Positions 1 to 7,575 of a stretch of 64,000 bases of DNA are shown here, one piece after another. Under the pieces are notes generated by a model. It was given only the letters and a program-made list of their open reading frames with translations, made no database searches and was not told the DNA's origin. A program made the translations under genes and the position numbers. This DNA is from Phycisphaeraceae bacterium (GTDB lineage Bacteria; Planctomycetota; Phycisphaerae; Phycisphaerales; UBA1924), in contig JAHBXL010000010.1 in NCBI GenBank assembly GCA_019636495.1, forward strand, positions 62,001-126,000, given 5' to 3'. Within the stretch, counting starts at the first letter, position 1. Each line of letters starts with the position of its first letter.

Positions 1-664
1 CGACCAGGTAGGAAACGCCGTATTGGTTGTCCTTACCCGTCGGGCCGATGTCCAGTTGCGAGGCCCGCGCCTTGACGGCGTTCATCCACACCTGCTCGGC
101 CGCCGTGCGGACGGCGTACTCGGGCGAATCGGCCAGCGGCGGCGCGACGGCGACCGTGTACTTGCCCTTCTCGTCCTGCGAGCGGATCGCCAGCGCCACC
201 TTCGCCTGCGCCGAGGTGTCTTCGACCTTCTTCTTCTCGCCGAAGATGGTCTCCGCGTTGAAACGGATGTGGTATTTCTCCGGCACACGCTCGTCCTTGT
301 TCGCCGACATCGCGTAGGCCGCGAGGTCGGCAACGAGCACCACGAGCATCGCACCCAGCCCCGCCCAGAACGCGCCCTCGTTCTCACCGATCACCAGCCC
401 CAGACCCACCGCCAATGCAAGCGCGAGCCCGCCGAGGCACATGTGCAGCAGGTTCCATTTCCGCCGCGGCAGAAAGAACTGGGCCGCGTGCTTGTCGTAG
501 ACCTTGGCGATGAGCCACGCCCACCCGACCATCGGCAAAAGCACCAAGATGGGCTTCCAGAGCGATAGCAGGATCATCTTTGACGCGCCCTCGGCGAGAA
601 CAAATGCCGGGCCGGGGAGGTCGATCAGCAGGGTCGCGTGTTCGGGCAGTGGGGGAGTCGTCAT
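1..664 (-). CDS. Membrane-anchored T2SS/type IV pilus ATPase (GspE/PilB-like), N-terminal part
   Basis: Open frame from an ATG at 664 that runs off the left edge of the window, so only about 221 N-terminal residues are seen. Three hydrophobic stretches (about residues 27-50, 64-83 and 88-106) are followed by a soluble segment. That segment ends in ASQLDIGP and YGVSYLV, which resembles the ASDIHIEP...RVDG region that precedes the ATPase core of GspE/PilB proteins. The Walker A and B motifs would lie beyond the edge and cannot be checked. An N-terminal membrane domain is unusual for classical GspE, but I recall it from planctomycete members of the family. The gene could power pilus assembly or type II secretion. 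It is not part of the T2SS operon at the other end of the window as seen here. The identification rests on a short motif region. Confidence 0.65.
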   Translation of the reverse strand, partial: MTTPPLPEHATLLIDLPGPAFVLAEGASKMILLSLWKPILVLLPMVGWAWLIAKVYDKHAAQFFLPRRKWNLLHMCLGGLALALAVGLGLVIGENEGAFWAGLGAMLVVLVADLAAYAMSANKDERVPEKYHIRFNAETIFGEKKKVEDTSAQAKVALAIRSQDEKGKYTVAVAPPLADSPEYAVRTAAEQVWMNAVKARASQLDIGPTGKDNQYGVSYLV

Positions 665-1025
665 GGTGGTGCGCAAGCGTTGGAGCGAGTCGAAAGTGGC
701 AAGGCGTCGCCGCGGTGGCCCGGCCGCCTGTTGCCGGGCTGCGGAGCATGATCGGGCGGCACACAGAACGTCGCACAAACAACCGGCGGCGGCAAGACGC
801 GAATCAGTCGCCGGGGCCAAGAGTCTAGCCGAACGGGAGGCGACGTACACACGCCGCCCCCGTTCGATATGGCGAAAGCCGGGCCGGGGTTCCGGCGCAT
901 CCGGCGGAAGTTGTGGGACCGGGGCCGGGACTGGTGCATTCCGTGCCGGTCCGCCGCGACGGTTGCCCCGAATCCGCGGCGCCCCTTCCATCATCCAACC
1001 TTCGACCCGCGCAATGGAGCACAAC
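665..1025. other. Divergent intergenic region, 361 bases
   Basis: Lies between the leftward ATPase gene and the rightward debranching enzyme gene, so it should hold both promoters. I see no convincing -35/-10 pair. A GATATG near 865-870 could be a rightward -10. Open frames that cross this stretch have atypical Arg-rich composition and look non-coding. Confidence 0.4.
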
Positions 1026-3212
1026 ATGCCACCCACCATGACCCCCGCCGCACCCGCCGGGCGCGCACGAATCGCCGATGCCGCGGCGGGCCCTGCGGCG
1101 AAGTTTGCGTTTTCCGGCACCGCAGGGCTCGCGGCGCTGCGGGGCCAGGAGTGGGTCCTCTCCAACGGTCTGGGTGGGTTTGCAATGGGCACCGCGGCGG
1201 GCGTGCCGACGCGCCGTTACCACGCGCTCCTGACCGCCTCGCGCAGGCCGCCGGTGGCGCGGGTCTCCGCGCTCAACGCGCTGGTCGAGCGGGCCGAGGT
1301 CGAGGGATTCGGCGCGGTCGAGTTCTCCTCTTTCGAGTTCAACGCGGGCACGCCGGTTGTCCATCCGGATGGTTGCTCGCGGCTCATGACGTTTGAGTGC
1401 GACGAATCGTGCCGCTGGCGTTGGGCCGATGAACGCGCGGGCATCGAGTTGTCTCGGGAGTTGGTGATGTTCCGCGGCGTGAATGCCGTCGGCGTGCGTT
1501 ACACCCTGCGGCGGAGCGCCATCTCACGCGGTCGCGCCGTCCGCCTGACGGTTCGGCCTCTCGTGTCCCTTCGCGACTTCCACAGCCTGATCCGTCGTGC
1601 CTGGGCCGACTCGTTCCTGATTCGCGCGGGCGCGTCGGGCGTCGAGGTTGCGCGCGAAGGCGTGCGCCTGTCGATCGAACTTGCGGCGGGCGCGGCTCGA
1701 TTCGCCGAGGATGCGCAATGGTGGTATGACTTCTCATACGCGCAAGATGCCGATCGCGGGCAGGACTGCGTCGAGGACCTCTTTTCTCCGGGCGCGTTCG
1801 AGATCGAACTGGCCCTCGGCGTCGGCGAGGCGCACGCGGACCTGGTGGCATGGGTCGATGACCCCGACAGCGGGCACGGCGGACGGCCGCATCACTCGAT
1901 CGACGAAGAACTCGCCGAGCAGCGCCGGCGCGGCGCATCGCTGGCGGCAGCCGTCGCGGCCGGGTGCGAGCCGGGGGATGCGGGCACGCTGGGCGTGCTG
2001 GCCCGCGCGGCCGATGCGTTCATCGTCGCACGGACCGATGCCGCGGGTGCACGGTCGGGCGTCTCGACGATCGCGGGGTATCCGTGGTTCTCCGATTGGG
2101 GTCGGGACGCGTTTGTCTCCCTGCCCGGGCTGCTCTTGTCGGCGGGCCGGCACGAGGAGGCGCTGCGCCAACTCGCCGCGTTCGCCCGGGCGCGCCGGCG
2201 CGGCATCATTCCCAACGTCTTCGACGACCGCACCGGGGAGCCGGAGTACAACACCGTCGACGCATCGCTGTGGTTCGTGCACGCGGCGTGCGCGTGGCTG
2301 GCCATGACCGACGATTGCACCGCCTTCGACCGCGAACTCCGCGACGCATGCGCCGATGTCGTGAAGTGGTACAAACAGGGCACCGACCACAACATCGCGA
2401 TGGACCCCATCGACCGCCTGATCGCCGCGGGCACCTCGGCCACGCAGTTGACCTGGATGGATGCGCGGCGCGATGGCGTGACCTTTACCCCGCGCTTCGG
2501 CAAGGCGGTCGAGATCAACGCGTTGTGGTACAACGCGCTGCGGTCGCTCGCCGCGGCGGTCGCGCCGGATGACGCGGCGGAGGCCGCGAATCTCAACGAC
2601 CTCGCGGACGCCGTGCGCAAGTCGTTTGTCGCCGCGTTCTGGAACGAGCGGGCCGGCGCGCTGCACGACTGCCTGGTGCCCGACGACAACGGGAAGTGGA
2701 CGCCCGATCCGACGATCCGGCCGAACCAGATTTTCGCGGCCGGCCTGCCGCACTGCATGCTCGATGCGCGCCGGCGCCGGGCGATCATCGATACGGTGAA
2801 GGCGCGGCTGCTCACGCCCATGGGCGTGCGCACGCTCGACCCCGCGGACCCGCGCTACCGCGGACGGTACCGCGGCACGCTGTTCGATCGCGATGCTGCG
2901 TATCACCAGGGCACGGCGTGGCCGTGGCTGCTGGGCCCGCTCGCCGAGGCCGTCCTGCGAGATGGAGAGTTCGGCGCGGCGGCGCGACGCGAGGCGCGGC
3001 AGATACTCGGGCCGGTGCTGCGGACGCTGGATCCGGTCGATGCTCAACCGCGCGAGGGGACGTGCCCCGGACAAATCGCCGAGGTCTACGACGGTGACGA
3101 TGTGCCCGATGCGCCTCAGCGCGCCGGAGGCTGCCCCGCGCAGGCGTGGTCGGTCGCCGAGACGCTCCGTGTGCTGGCGATGATCAGCAGGCCTTCTTCT
3201 GGCCGCAGTTGA
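1026..3212 (+). CDS. Glycogen debranching enzyme (amylo-alpha-1,6-glucosidase, GH133-like)
   Basis: A 728-residue protein expected to hydrolyse alpha-1,6 branch stubs of glycogen in the cytoplasm. The N-terminal domain starts with EWVLSNGLGGFAMGT and TRRYHALL near residues 40-65, typical of the archaeal/bacterial GDE_N domain. The alpha/alpha-barrel domain has GYPWFSDWGRDAF (about 351-363), NTVDASLWF (about 409), TWMDAR and GKAVEINALWYNAL (about 475-505), and AYHQGTAWPW (about 622). All are hallmark motifs of this family. The ATG at 1026 is chosen because GGAG at 1016-1019 lies six bases upstream. An in-frame ATG at 1014 is possible. The 3' end overlaps the convergent small gene by 29 bases. 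It fits with the alpha-glucan phosphorylase at 42572-45205, which acts on the same polymer. Confidence 0.9.
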   Translation: MPPTMTPAAPAGRARIADAAAGPAAKFAFSGTAGLAALRGQEWVLSNGLGGFAMGTAAGVPTRRYHALLTASRRPPVARVSALNALVERAEVEGFGAVEFSSFEFNAGTPVVHPDGCSRLMTFECDESCRWRWADERAGIELSRELVMFRGVNAVGVRYTLRRSAISRGRAVRLTVRPLVSLRDFHSLIRRAWADSFLIRAGASGVEVAREGVRLSIELAAGAARFAEDAQWWYDFSYAQDADRGQDCVEDLFSPGAFEIELALGVGEAHADLVAWVDDPDSGHGGRPHHSIDEELAEQRRRGASLAAAVAAGCEPGDAGTLGVLARAADAFIVARTDAAGARSGVSTIAGYPWFSDWGRDAFVSLPGLLLSAGRHEEALRQLAAFARARRRGIIPNVFDDRTGEPEYNTVDASLWFVHAACAWLAMTDDCTAFDRELRDACADVVKWYKQGTDHNIAMDPIDRLIAAGTSATQLTWMDARRDGVTFTPRFGKAVEINALWYNALRSLAAAVAPDDAAEAANLNDLADAVRKSFVAAFWNERAGALHDCLVPDDNGKWTPDPTIRPNQIFAAGLPHCMLDARRRRAIIDTVKARLLTPMGVRTLDPADPRYRGRYRGTLFDRDAAYHQGTAWPWLLGPLAEAVLRDGEFGAAARREARQILGPVLRTLDPVDAQPREGTCPGQIAEVYDGDDVPDAPQRAGGCPAQAWSVAETLRVLAMISRPSSGRS

Positions 3213-3459
3213 AGTCGGCCGTCGCGACAGCACGGGCCGAACGGCCGGCATTCATGATCGCCGCGGCATCCTGCGCCGACATCGAACCCTCGGCAACATA
3301 CGCCGCGAGTTCGCGCCGGGTCGCTTCCTTCTCTTTGGCTTTCACTGTGGAGTCGATCGTCGCCATGATGATCCAAGTGACGGTGATCACTCCGCCGACA
3401 GTGATGGCCGCGATCGGGATGAGTCGCTCGAGATCGGTTGCGAGGGTGAGGATTTCCAC
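3184..3459 (-). CDS. Small single-pass membrane protein with C-terminal SHOCT-like helix
   Basis: A 91-residue protein. An N-terminal segment (about residues 11-33, LIPIAAITVGGVITVTWIIM) should cross the membrane. It is followed by a Lys/Glu-rich linker and the motif RRELAAYVAEGSMSAQDAAAIM, where a short amphipathic helix pair ends in a hydrophobic residue before NAG. The same architecture recurs in the next gene upstream (3503-3733), so the two are paralogues, probably co-transcribed with a 43-base gap. The motif resembles SHOCT-type oligomerisation helices of stress and sigma-regulated membrane proteins, but the match is by eye. The C-terminus FNCGQKKAC has two Cys. Function unknown. The tail overlaps the end of the debranching enzyme gene. 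Confidence 0.7.
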   Translation of the reverse strand: MEILTLATDLERLIPIAAITVGGVITVTWIIMATIDSTVKAKEKEATRRELAAYVAEGSMSAQDAAAIMNAGRSARAVATADFNCGQKKAC

Positions 3460-3502
3460 GGGTATCTCCTGAACAGGTCGCCGGCACGGCGGCGCTTGGC
3501 TG

Positions 3503-3733
3503 TCACGAGTTCTCGTTCTTGCCGGCCTTCATCAGTCGTTCGCCCTGCTCGGGAGTCATGGAGCCCTCGGCGATGTAGGCCGCGATCTCGCGTCGCGTGC
3601 GCTCTCGCGCGACCGAGGAAACCATCGAGACCACTGATCGGAAGAGCACGATCAGGACCACCGACCCGGCGATGATCACGGGGATCAGCACGTCGTCCCG
3701 CAGCACCTTGTCTAGCACCTGTGACCACTCCAT
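3503..3733 (-). CDS. Small single-pass membrane protein, paralogue of the adjacent gene
   Basis: A 76-residue protein with one strong membrane segment (about residues 15-40, VLIPVIIAGSVVLIVLFRSV). It is followed by RERTRREIAAYIAEGSMTPEQGERLMKAG, closely matching the second half of the neighbouring gene product (RRELAAYVAEGSM). The ATG at 3733 has GGAGG six bases upstream. A CATAAT at about 3766-3771 on this strand could be its -10. It is divergent from aat. The role is unknown. By analogy with phage-shock-like small proteins the cytoplasmic helix may bind a partner, but no partner gene is visible. Confidence 0.72.
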   Translation of the reverse strand: MEWSQVLDKVLRDDVLIPVIIAGSVVLIVLFRSVVSMVSSVARERTRREIAAYIAEGSMTPEQGERLMKAGKNENS

Positions 3734-3841
3734 GCCCGGCCTCCGTTCTGGTTGCTTTGGGGATTATGTCCGCGCGGTTTCGCGCCGGCGAGCACGAATC
3801 GCTCGAATCGGCGCCGCTCGCGGCCGGATCTACGCTTTCGC

Positions 3842-4501
3842 GTGCCGCCACGCGACCCGCTCACACCCCAAATACTGCTGGAGTTGTACCGGCACGGGTA
3901 CTTCGTCATGGCCGACCCGCCCGGCCGCGGACAGCAGGCCCTCCGGGTGTATCGACCCGACCCGCGGGCCGTGCTCCCGCTCATCCCCGGCGGTCTGCAC
4001 GTGCCGCGGACCGTGGATCGCTTGGTGCGCCGGGGGCGGTTCCGGCTGACCAGTGACCGCGCATTCCGCGAGGTGATGGCCGCGTGCGCCGAGATTCGGC
4101 CCGATCGCGGCGGCGCGGAAGCGAGTTGGATCAGCGACGAAATGATCGATGCGTACACCGCCCTGCACGAGGCCGGGCACGCTCATTCGATCGAGGCCTG
4201 GCTTGCCGGAGAGGACGGGCGCGAGGCCCTGATGGGGGGGATTTACGGTGTGAGCATCGGCGCGGCGTTCTTTGCCGAGAGCATGTTCTGTCGACCGATT
4301 GCGGGCGGCTCCGGCGCTTCCTCGGTCTGTCTGGTGGTGCTCGTGGAGCATCTTCGGCGGTGCGGCTACCAGATATTGGATGTCCAGATCGTCAATCCGC
4401 ACACCCGCCGGTTCGGCGCAGTCGAGTTCTCGGGGCGGCGGTTCGCAGTCCTTTTGGATAGGGCGGTTCGCTCTGCCGACCGCTGGCGACCGTTGGCGTG
4501 A
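3842..4501 (+). CDS. aat: Leucyl/phenylalanyl-tRNA--protein transferase
   Basis: The enzyme transfers Leu or Phe from aminoacyl-tRNA to N-terminal Arg/Lys of proteins, marking them for the ClpS/ClpAP N-degron route in the cytoplasm. Family motifs are in order: PLTPQILLELYRHGYFVMAD near the N-terminus, then ISDEMIDAYTALHEAGHAHSIE (the conserved Y..LH..GHAHSVE block), LMGGIYGVSIGAAFFAESMF, and GASSVCLVVLVEHLRRCGY followed by LDVQIVNPHTRRFGAVE. No ATG lies at a sensible place. The GTG at 3842 gives 219 residues, close to the usual size. A TTG at 3752 would add a 30-residue Arg-rich leader that looks non-coding. Confidence 0.9.
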   Translation: MPPRDPLTPQILLELYRHGYFVMADPPGRGQQALRVYRPDPRAVLPLIPGGLHVPRTVDRLVRRGRFRLTSDRAFREVMAACAEIRPDRGGAEASWISDEMIDAYTALHEAGHAHSIEAWLAGEDGREALMGGIYGVSIGAAFFAESMFCRPIAGGSGASSVCLVVLVEHLRRCGYQILDVQIVNPHTRRFGAVEFSGRRFAVLLDRAVRSADRWRPLA

Positions 4502-4530
4502 GGGTGACCCGCCCAGGCCAACCAAAAGAC

Positions 4531-4559
4531 TTGGCGCGGGACGATTCTTGTGGTACTCA
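4531..4559 (+). promoter_or_regulatory. Candidate extended -10 promoter of the first P-domain gene
   Basis: TTGGCG (4531-4536) is followed after 17 bases by TACTCA, preceded by TGG (4551-4553), which resembles an extended -10. It lies about 100 bases before the GTG at 4661. The same TGGTAC core recurs about 110-121 bases before the next two dockerin-tagged genes. Confidence 0.4.
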
Positions 4560-4660
4560 TATTGGCAACTGCGCTTTGAAAGCGTGGCCGAGCGGGCGGA
4601 GGAGCCTGCCGGCCGGCAGCGCAGAACGCCGGGCATTCGTCCCGGAAAGGAAGGTGGAAA

Positions 4661-7279
4661 GTGATTGCGAAGATGATCGGTGGAATCGCCGCGTCGGCGA
4701 TGTGCGCGATGGCTCTGGGCGCGACCACGCCGCCGCGACAGGCGGAGTTCGCGCCGGATGTCAGCGCGGATGTTCTGGCCAAGTTGCGCCAGCAGGAGTT
4801 GGAGGCGAACCTGCCCGCGCCGCAGGTGCCGAGCGGGCCGCAGATGCGCGGGCCATGCCTGTACTCGGTCACGCGGACGCCCGCGTTGGCCATCGTGGAC
4901 AACACGACAGTTTCCGACACCATGACAACCGGCGGCGACCCGATCTCCAACCTGCGCGTGCAGTTGAACATCTTGCACACCTGGCAGGGCGATGTTTCCG
5001 TGCGCCTGCGCCACGATGCCTCGGGAACAGAGATCACGCTGATCGACCGTCCCGGCTCACCCCAGTCGAGCGCCTTGGGCTTCAGCAACGACAACTTCGG
5101 CAACAACACGACGAACGTGCCGTTTGTGCTGACGGATTCTGCCGCGACTACCTATGACTTTCCGCAGGTGGCTGCGCCGGGGATCACCAATGTCACCGGC
5201 GACTGGCTGCCGGATGATCCGTTCGCGCAGCAGTTGTCGATCTTCAACGGCCTGACCGCGACCACGACATGGACGCTGTTTGTTCAGGACAGCGCGGGCG
5301 GCGATACGGGCACGGTCGTTCGCTGGACGTTGTGCACGGACAGCCTGCTCGGCCAGGCCGTGCCGACCGGCACCGGCTCGGCCAGCCCGTCGAGCGTTCC
5401 TTCGGGCCAGAACACGACGATCAGTGTGCAGGCATCGCCGGCGGTGAATCCAACGAGCACCGGCATCATGGTTGTGGCCGATCTCAGCCAGATCGGCGGC
5501 TCGGCCAGTCAGTCGCTGTCGGACATGGGCGGCAACCTCTTCCAGCACACGCAACTGGTCACCGCGCCCAACGGCACGTATGTCATCCCCTTCACCGTCA
5601 GCGATGCGCAGGCGCGTTCGAGCAACGGCACGCTCAACGTGACGGTCATCCCGCCGGGCGATGTCTGCACCGCGGCGTTGAACCTGCCCATCGGCGGCTC
5701 GATCATCGCCAACAACACGGGCGCGACCAACGAGACAGGTCTGCCCACATGCAACGGACTCGTGACGTGGAACCTGGGCCTGTGGTTCACCGCCGTCGGC
5801 AACGGCAACCGCTGGAACGTAACCACGTGCAGCCCGAACACCGTGCTGAACACACGCTTGTACGTGTTCCGAGGCTCGTGCGCGGGGTTGACCTGCGTCG
5901 ATGCCCAGACGGCCACGCTCCCGGCGTGTTCGCCCTCCTCGGCCGCCTCGGCTCGCATGTGCTCCGAGTTGGGCGTGACCTACTACTTCCTCGTCACCAA
6001 CGACACCTCCGGCACCGGTCAGTTCGAGATCGCGCTGATCGATGAAGGCGCGTGTGTGAGCAACGACCTGTGCCAGAACGCCGCGCCGCTGAGCGTGCCA
6101 TCGGTCACGGTCGTCAACACCACCAACTCCACGATCGATCTTGGCCCGCCGACGTGCACGACGACGATCGTTCGCGGCGGCGTGTGGTACACGGTCATCG
6201 GCAACGGCAACCGGTATGTCGCCGATACCTGCGATTCGAGCAGCGGGAACTTTGATACTCGGTTGAGCGTGTTCTGCCCCGGTCAGGCCGGCGGCGGGTG
6301 CGGCAATCTCGCTGGCATGGTCTGCATCACCGGCATTGACAACGCAACGCTCGCACCGCCGAACGGGTGCGGCACGGGCAGCCAGCAGTCGCGCGTCGAT
6401 TGGTGCACGCAGGCCGGCGCGACCTACTACATCCTCGTGCACGGCGGCACCGGCACGCAGGGCGCGTTCGGCACGACCACGCTTACGCTTGGGGACTTGG
6501 GCTCGTGCAGCGGCGCCATCGGCTGCCTGCCACTGGGCGGCTGCTGCATCGGCGGCGTGTGCTCGCTTCAGACCCAGCCGGGCTGTGCCGCGCTCAATGG
6601 CTCGTACTTCGGCGACAACACCAACTGCGGCGACGGCGTCGGGCCGACCTATGAGTACACCAGCAACAACCCGCTGGCCATCCCCGACAACACCTGCACC
6701 ACGACCGGCTTCGTTTCCGATTCCCAGGTCGTGTCCGACAGTTTCGTTGTCGGTGATGCAAACGTGCGCGTGCAACTCACGCACACATTCATCGGCGACC
6801 TGCGCATCCATCTCACCAACGGGACCGTGACGGTGGCCGTGTGGGAGCGTCAGTGCGCCGGCAACGACAACATGGATGTCACCTTCGATGATGAAGGCGT
6901 CACCGTGGTGTGCGCCACGCCGACGGTCGGCACATACCGCCCCGCGGGCGTGGGTGCCGGCCCGCTCAGCCTGTTCGATGGCCAGCCCTCGGCCGGCACA
7001 TGGACGCTGCGCGTCTGCGATGGCGCAGGTGCCGACGTGGGCACGGTCAGCAGTTGGACCCTCATTCTGCGCGAGCAGGACGGCTCCCTCTGTGGCGCAC
7101 CGACCTGCCCGGCGGACTGGGACGGCAACAACACCGTCGAGGTCAACGACATCTTCGCGTTCCTCGGTGACTGGTTTGCGGGCATCCCCGCCGCGACGAA
7201 CTTCGGCGGCACGCCCGGTGTCCCGGCGATCTTCGCCTACCTGACCGCCTGGTTCGCTCACGGCATCGGCCCCTGCTGA
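4661..7279 (+). CDS. Secreted two-P-domain protein with GC-type dockerin-like C-terminus
   Basis: An 872-residue secreted protein starting at GTG, with AAGGAAGGTGG just upstream. A signal peptide (about 1-21, ending ALGA) is followed by a proprotein-convertase P domain (about 72-228: LNILHTWQGDVSVRL, DSAGGDTGTVVRW). Then come an Ig-like 'choice-of-anchor X' domain (about 230-335), two PPC-like beta domains (about 336-465 and 466-625), a Cys-rich GGCCIGGVCS insert (626-656) and a second P domain (about 660-810: LTHTFIGDLRIHL). The C-terminus (816-872) has DWDGNNTVEVNDIFAFLGDW and ends HGIGPC. No protease catalytic domain is seen, so the P domains are probably adhesion or stability modules. The next gene is a shorter paralogue. 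Confidence 0.85.
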   Translation: MIAKMIGGIAASAMCAMALGATTPPRQAEFAPDVSADVLAKLRQQELEANLPAPQVPSGPQMRGPCLYSVTRTPALAIVDNTTVSDTMTTGGDPISNLRVQLNILHTWQGDVSVRLRHDASGTEITLIDRPGSPQSSALGFSNDNFGNNTTNVPFVLTDSAATTYDFPQVAAPGITNVTGDWLPDDPFAQQLSIFNGLTATTTWTLFVQDSAGGDTGTVVRWTLCTDSLLGQAVPTGTGSASPSSVPSGQNTTISVQASPAVNPTSTGIMVVADLSQIGGSASQSLSDMGGNLFQHTQLVTAPNGTYVIPFTVSDAQARSSNGTLNVTVIPPGDVCTAALNLPIGGSIIANNTGATNETGLPTCNGLVTWNLGLWFTAVGNGNRWNVTTCSPNTVLNTRLYVFRGSCAGLTCVDAQTATLPACSPSSAASARMCSELGVTYYFLVTNDTSGTGQFEIALIDEGACVSNDLCQNAAPLSVPSVTVVNTTNSTIDLGPPTCTTTIVRGGVWYTVIGNGNRYVADTCDSSSGNFDTRLSVFCPGQAGGGCGNLAGMVCITGIDNATLAPPNGCGTGSQQSRVDWCTQAGATYYILVHGGTGTQGAFGTTTLTLGDLGSCSGAIGCLPLGGCCIGGVCSLQTQPGCAALNGSYFGDNTNCGDGVGPTYEYTSNNPLAIPDNTCTTTGFVSDSQVVSDSFVVGDANVRVQLTHTFIGDLRIHLTNGTVTVAVWERQCAGNDNMDVTFDDEGVTVVCATPTVGTYRPAGVGAGPLSLFDGQPSAGTWTLRVCDGAGADVGTVSSWTLILREQDGSLCGAPTCPADWDGNNTVEVNDIFAFLGDWFAGIPAATNFGGTPGVPAIFAYLTAWFAHGIGPC

Positions 7280-7370
7280 TCGCCGGTTCTTCAAAGGAGC
7301 CCCGGGGCTGACCCTGCGGCACTTTGTCCACCTATTCAGGGCCCCTGTCCATTGCGGACGGGGGCCCTTT
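7103..7370 (+). repeat. Tail repeat copy A (dockerin-like coding end plus terminator)
   Basis: This 3' coding end, stop codon, 42-base trailer and terminator region match copy B at 9562-9830. From 7103 to 7321 the two copies differ at only a handful of bases by eye. The terminator hairpins that follow are similar in sequence and loop. It indicates recent duplication or gene conversion between the two paralogues. Confidence 0.85.
7338..7370 (+). terminator. Rho-independent-like terminator after the first P-domain gene
   Basis: AGGGCCCCTGTCC pairs with GGACGGGGGCCCT around the loop ATTGC, followed by a short T run (TTT). Confidence 0.7.
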
Positions 7371-7442
7371 GCCTTTCGGGCGAGCGGCGGATTGGCCATG
7401 CGTATTTTGTTAGGATTTTTCTGGCGAAATGCGCAAGTTCCG

Positions 7443-7472
7443 CTGGCAATGAGGGGAAGGCCGTGGTACTTT
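7443..7472 (+). promoter_or_regulatory. Candidate extended -10 promoter of the second P-domain gene
   Basis: TGG-TACTTT at 7464-7472 resembles an extended -10. A CTGGCA 18 bases earlier (7443-7448) is a weak -35. It is 112 bases before the GTG start, the same placement as at the upstream paralogue. Confidence 0.35.
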
Positions 7473-7575
7473 GATGGGACGTGTACCGCCGCGCGCGCGA
7501 CTGGCGCGGCACCCGGGTTGAACTTGTCCGAAGCGAGTTCGGAGTAGGTTGTTCCATTTGAAAGGAAGGTGGATC

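Noticed and set aside
4551..4566. Sigma54 promoter TGGTACT-N4-TTGG
   Set aside because: The -12 GC is missing (TTGG), and the other two copies of the TGGTAC element do not have a -12 box. An extended -10 fits better.
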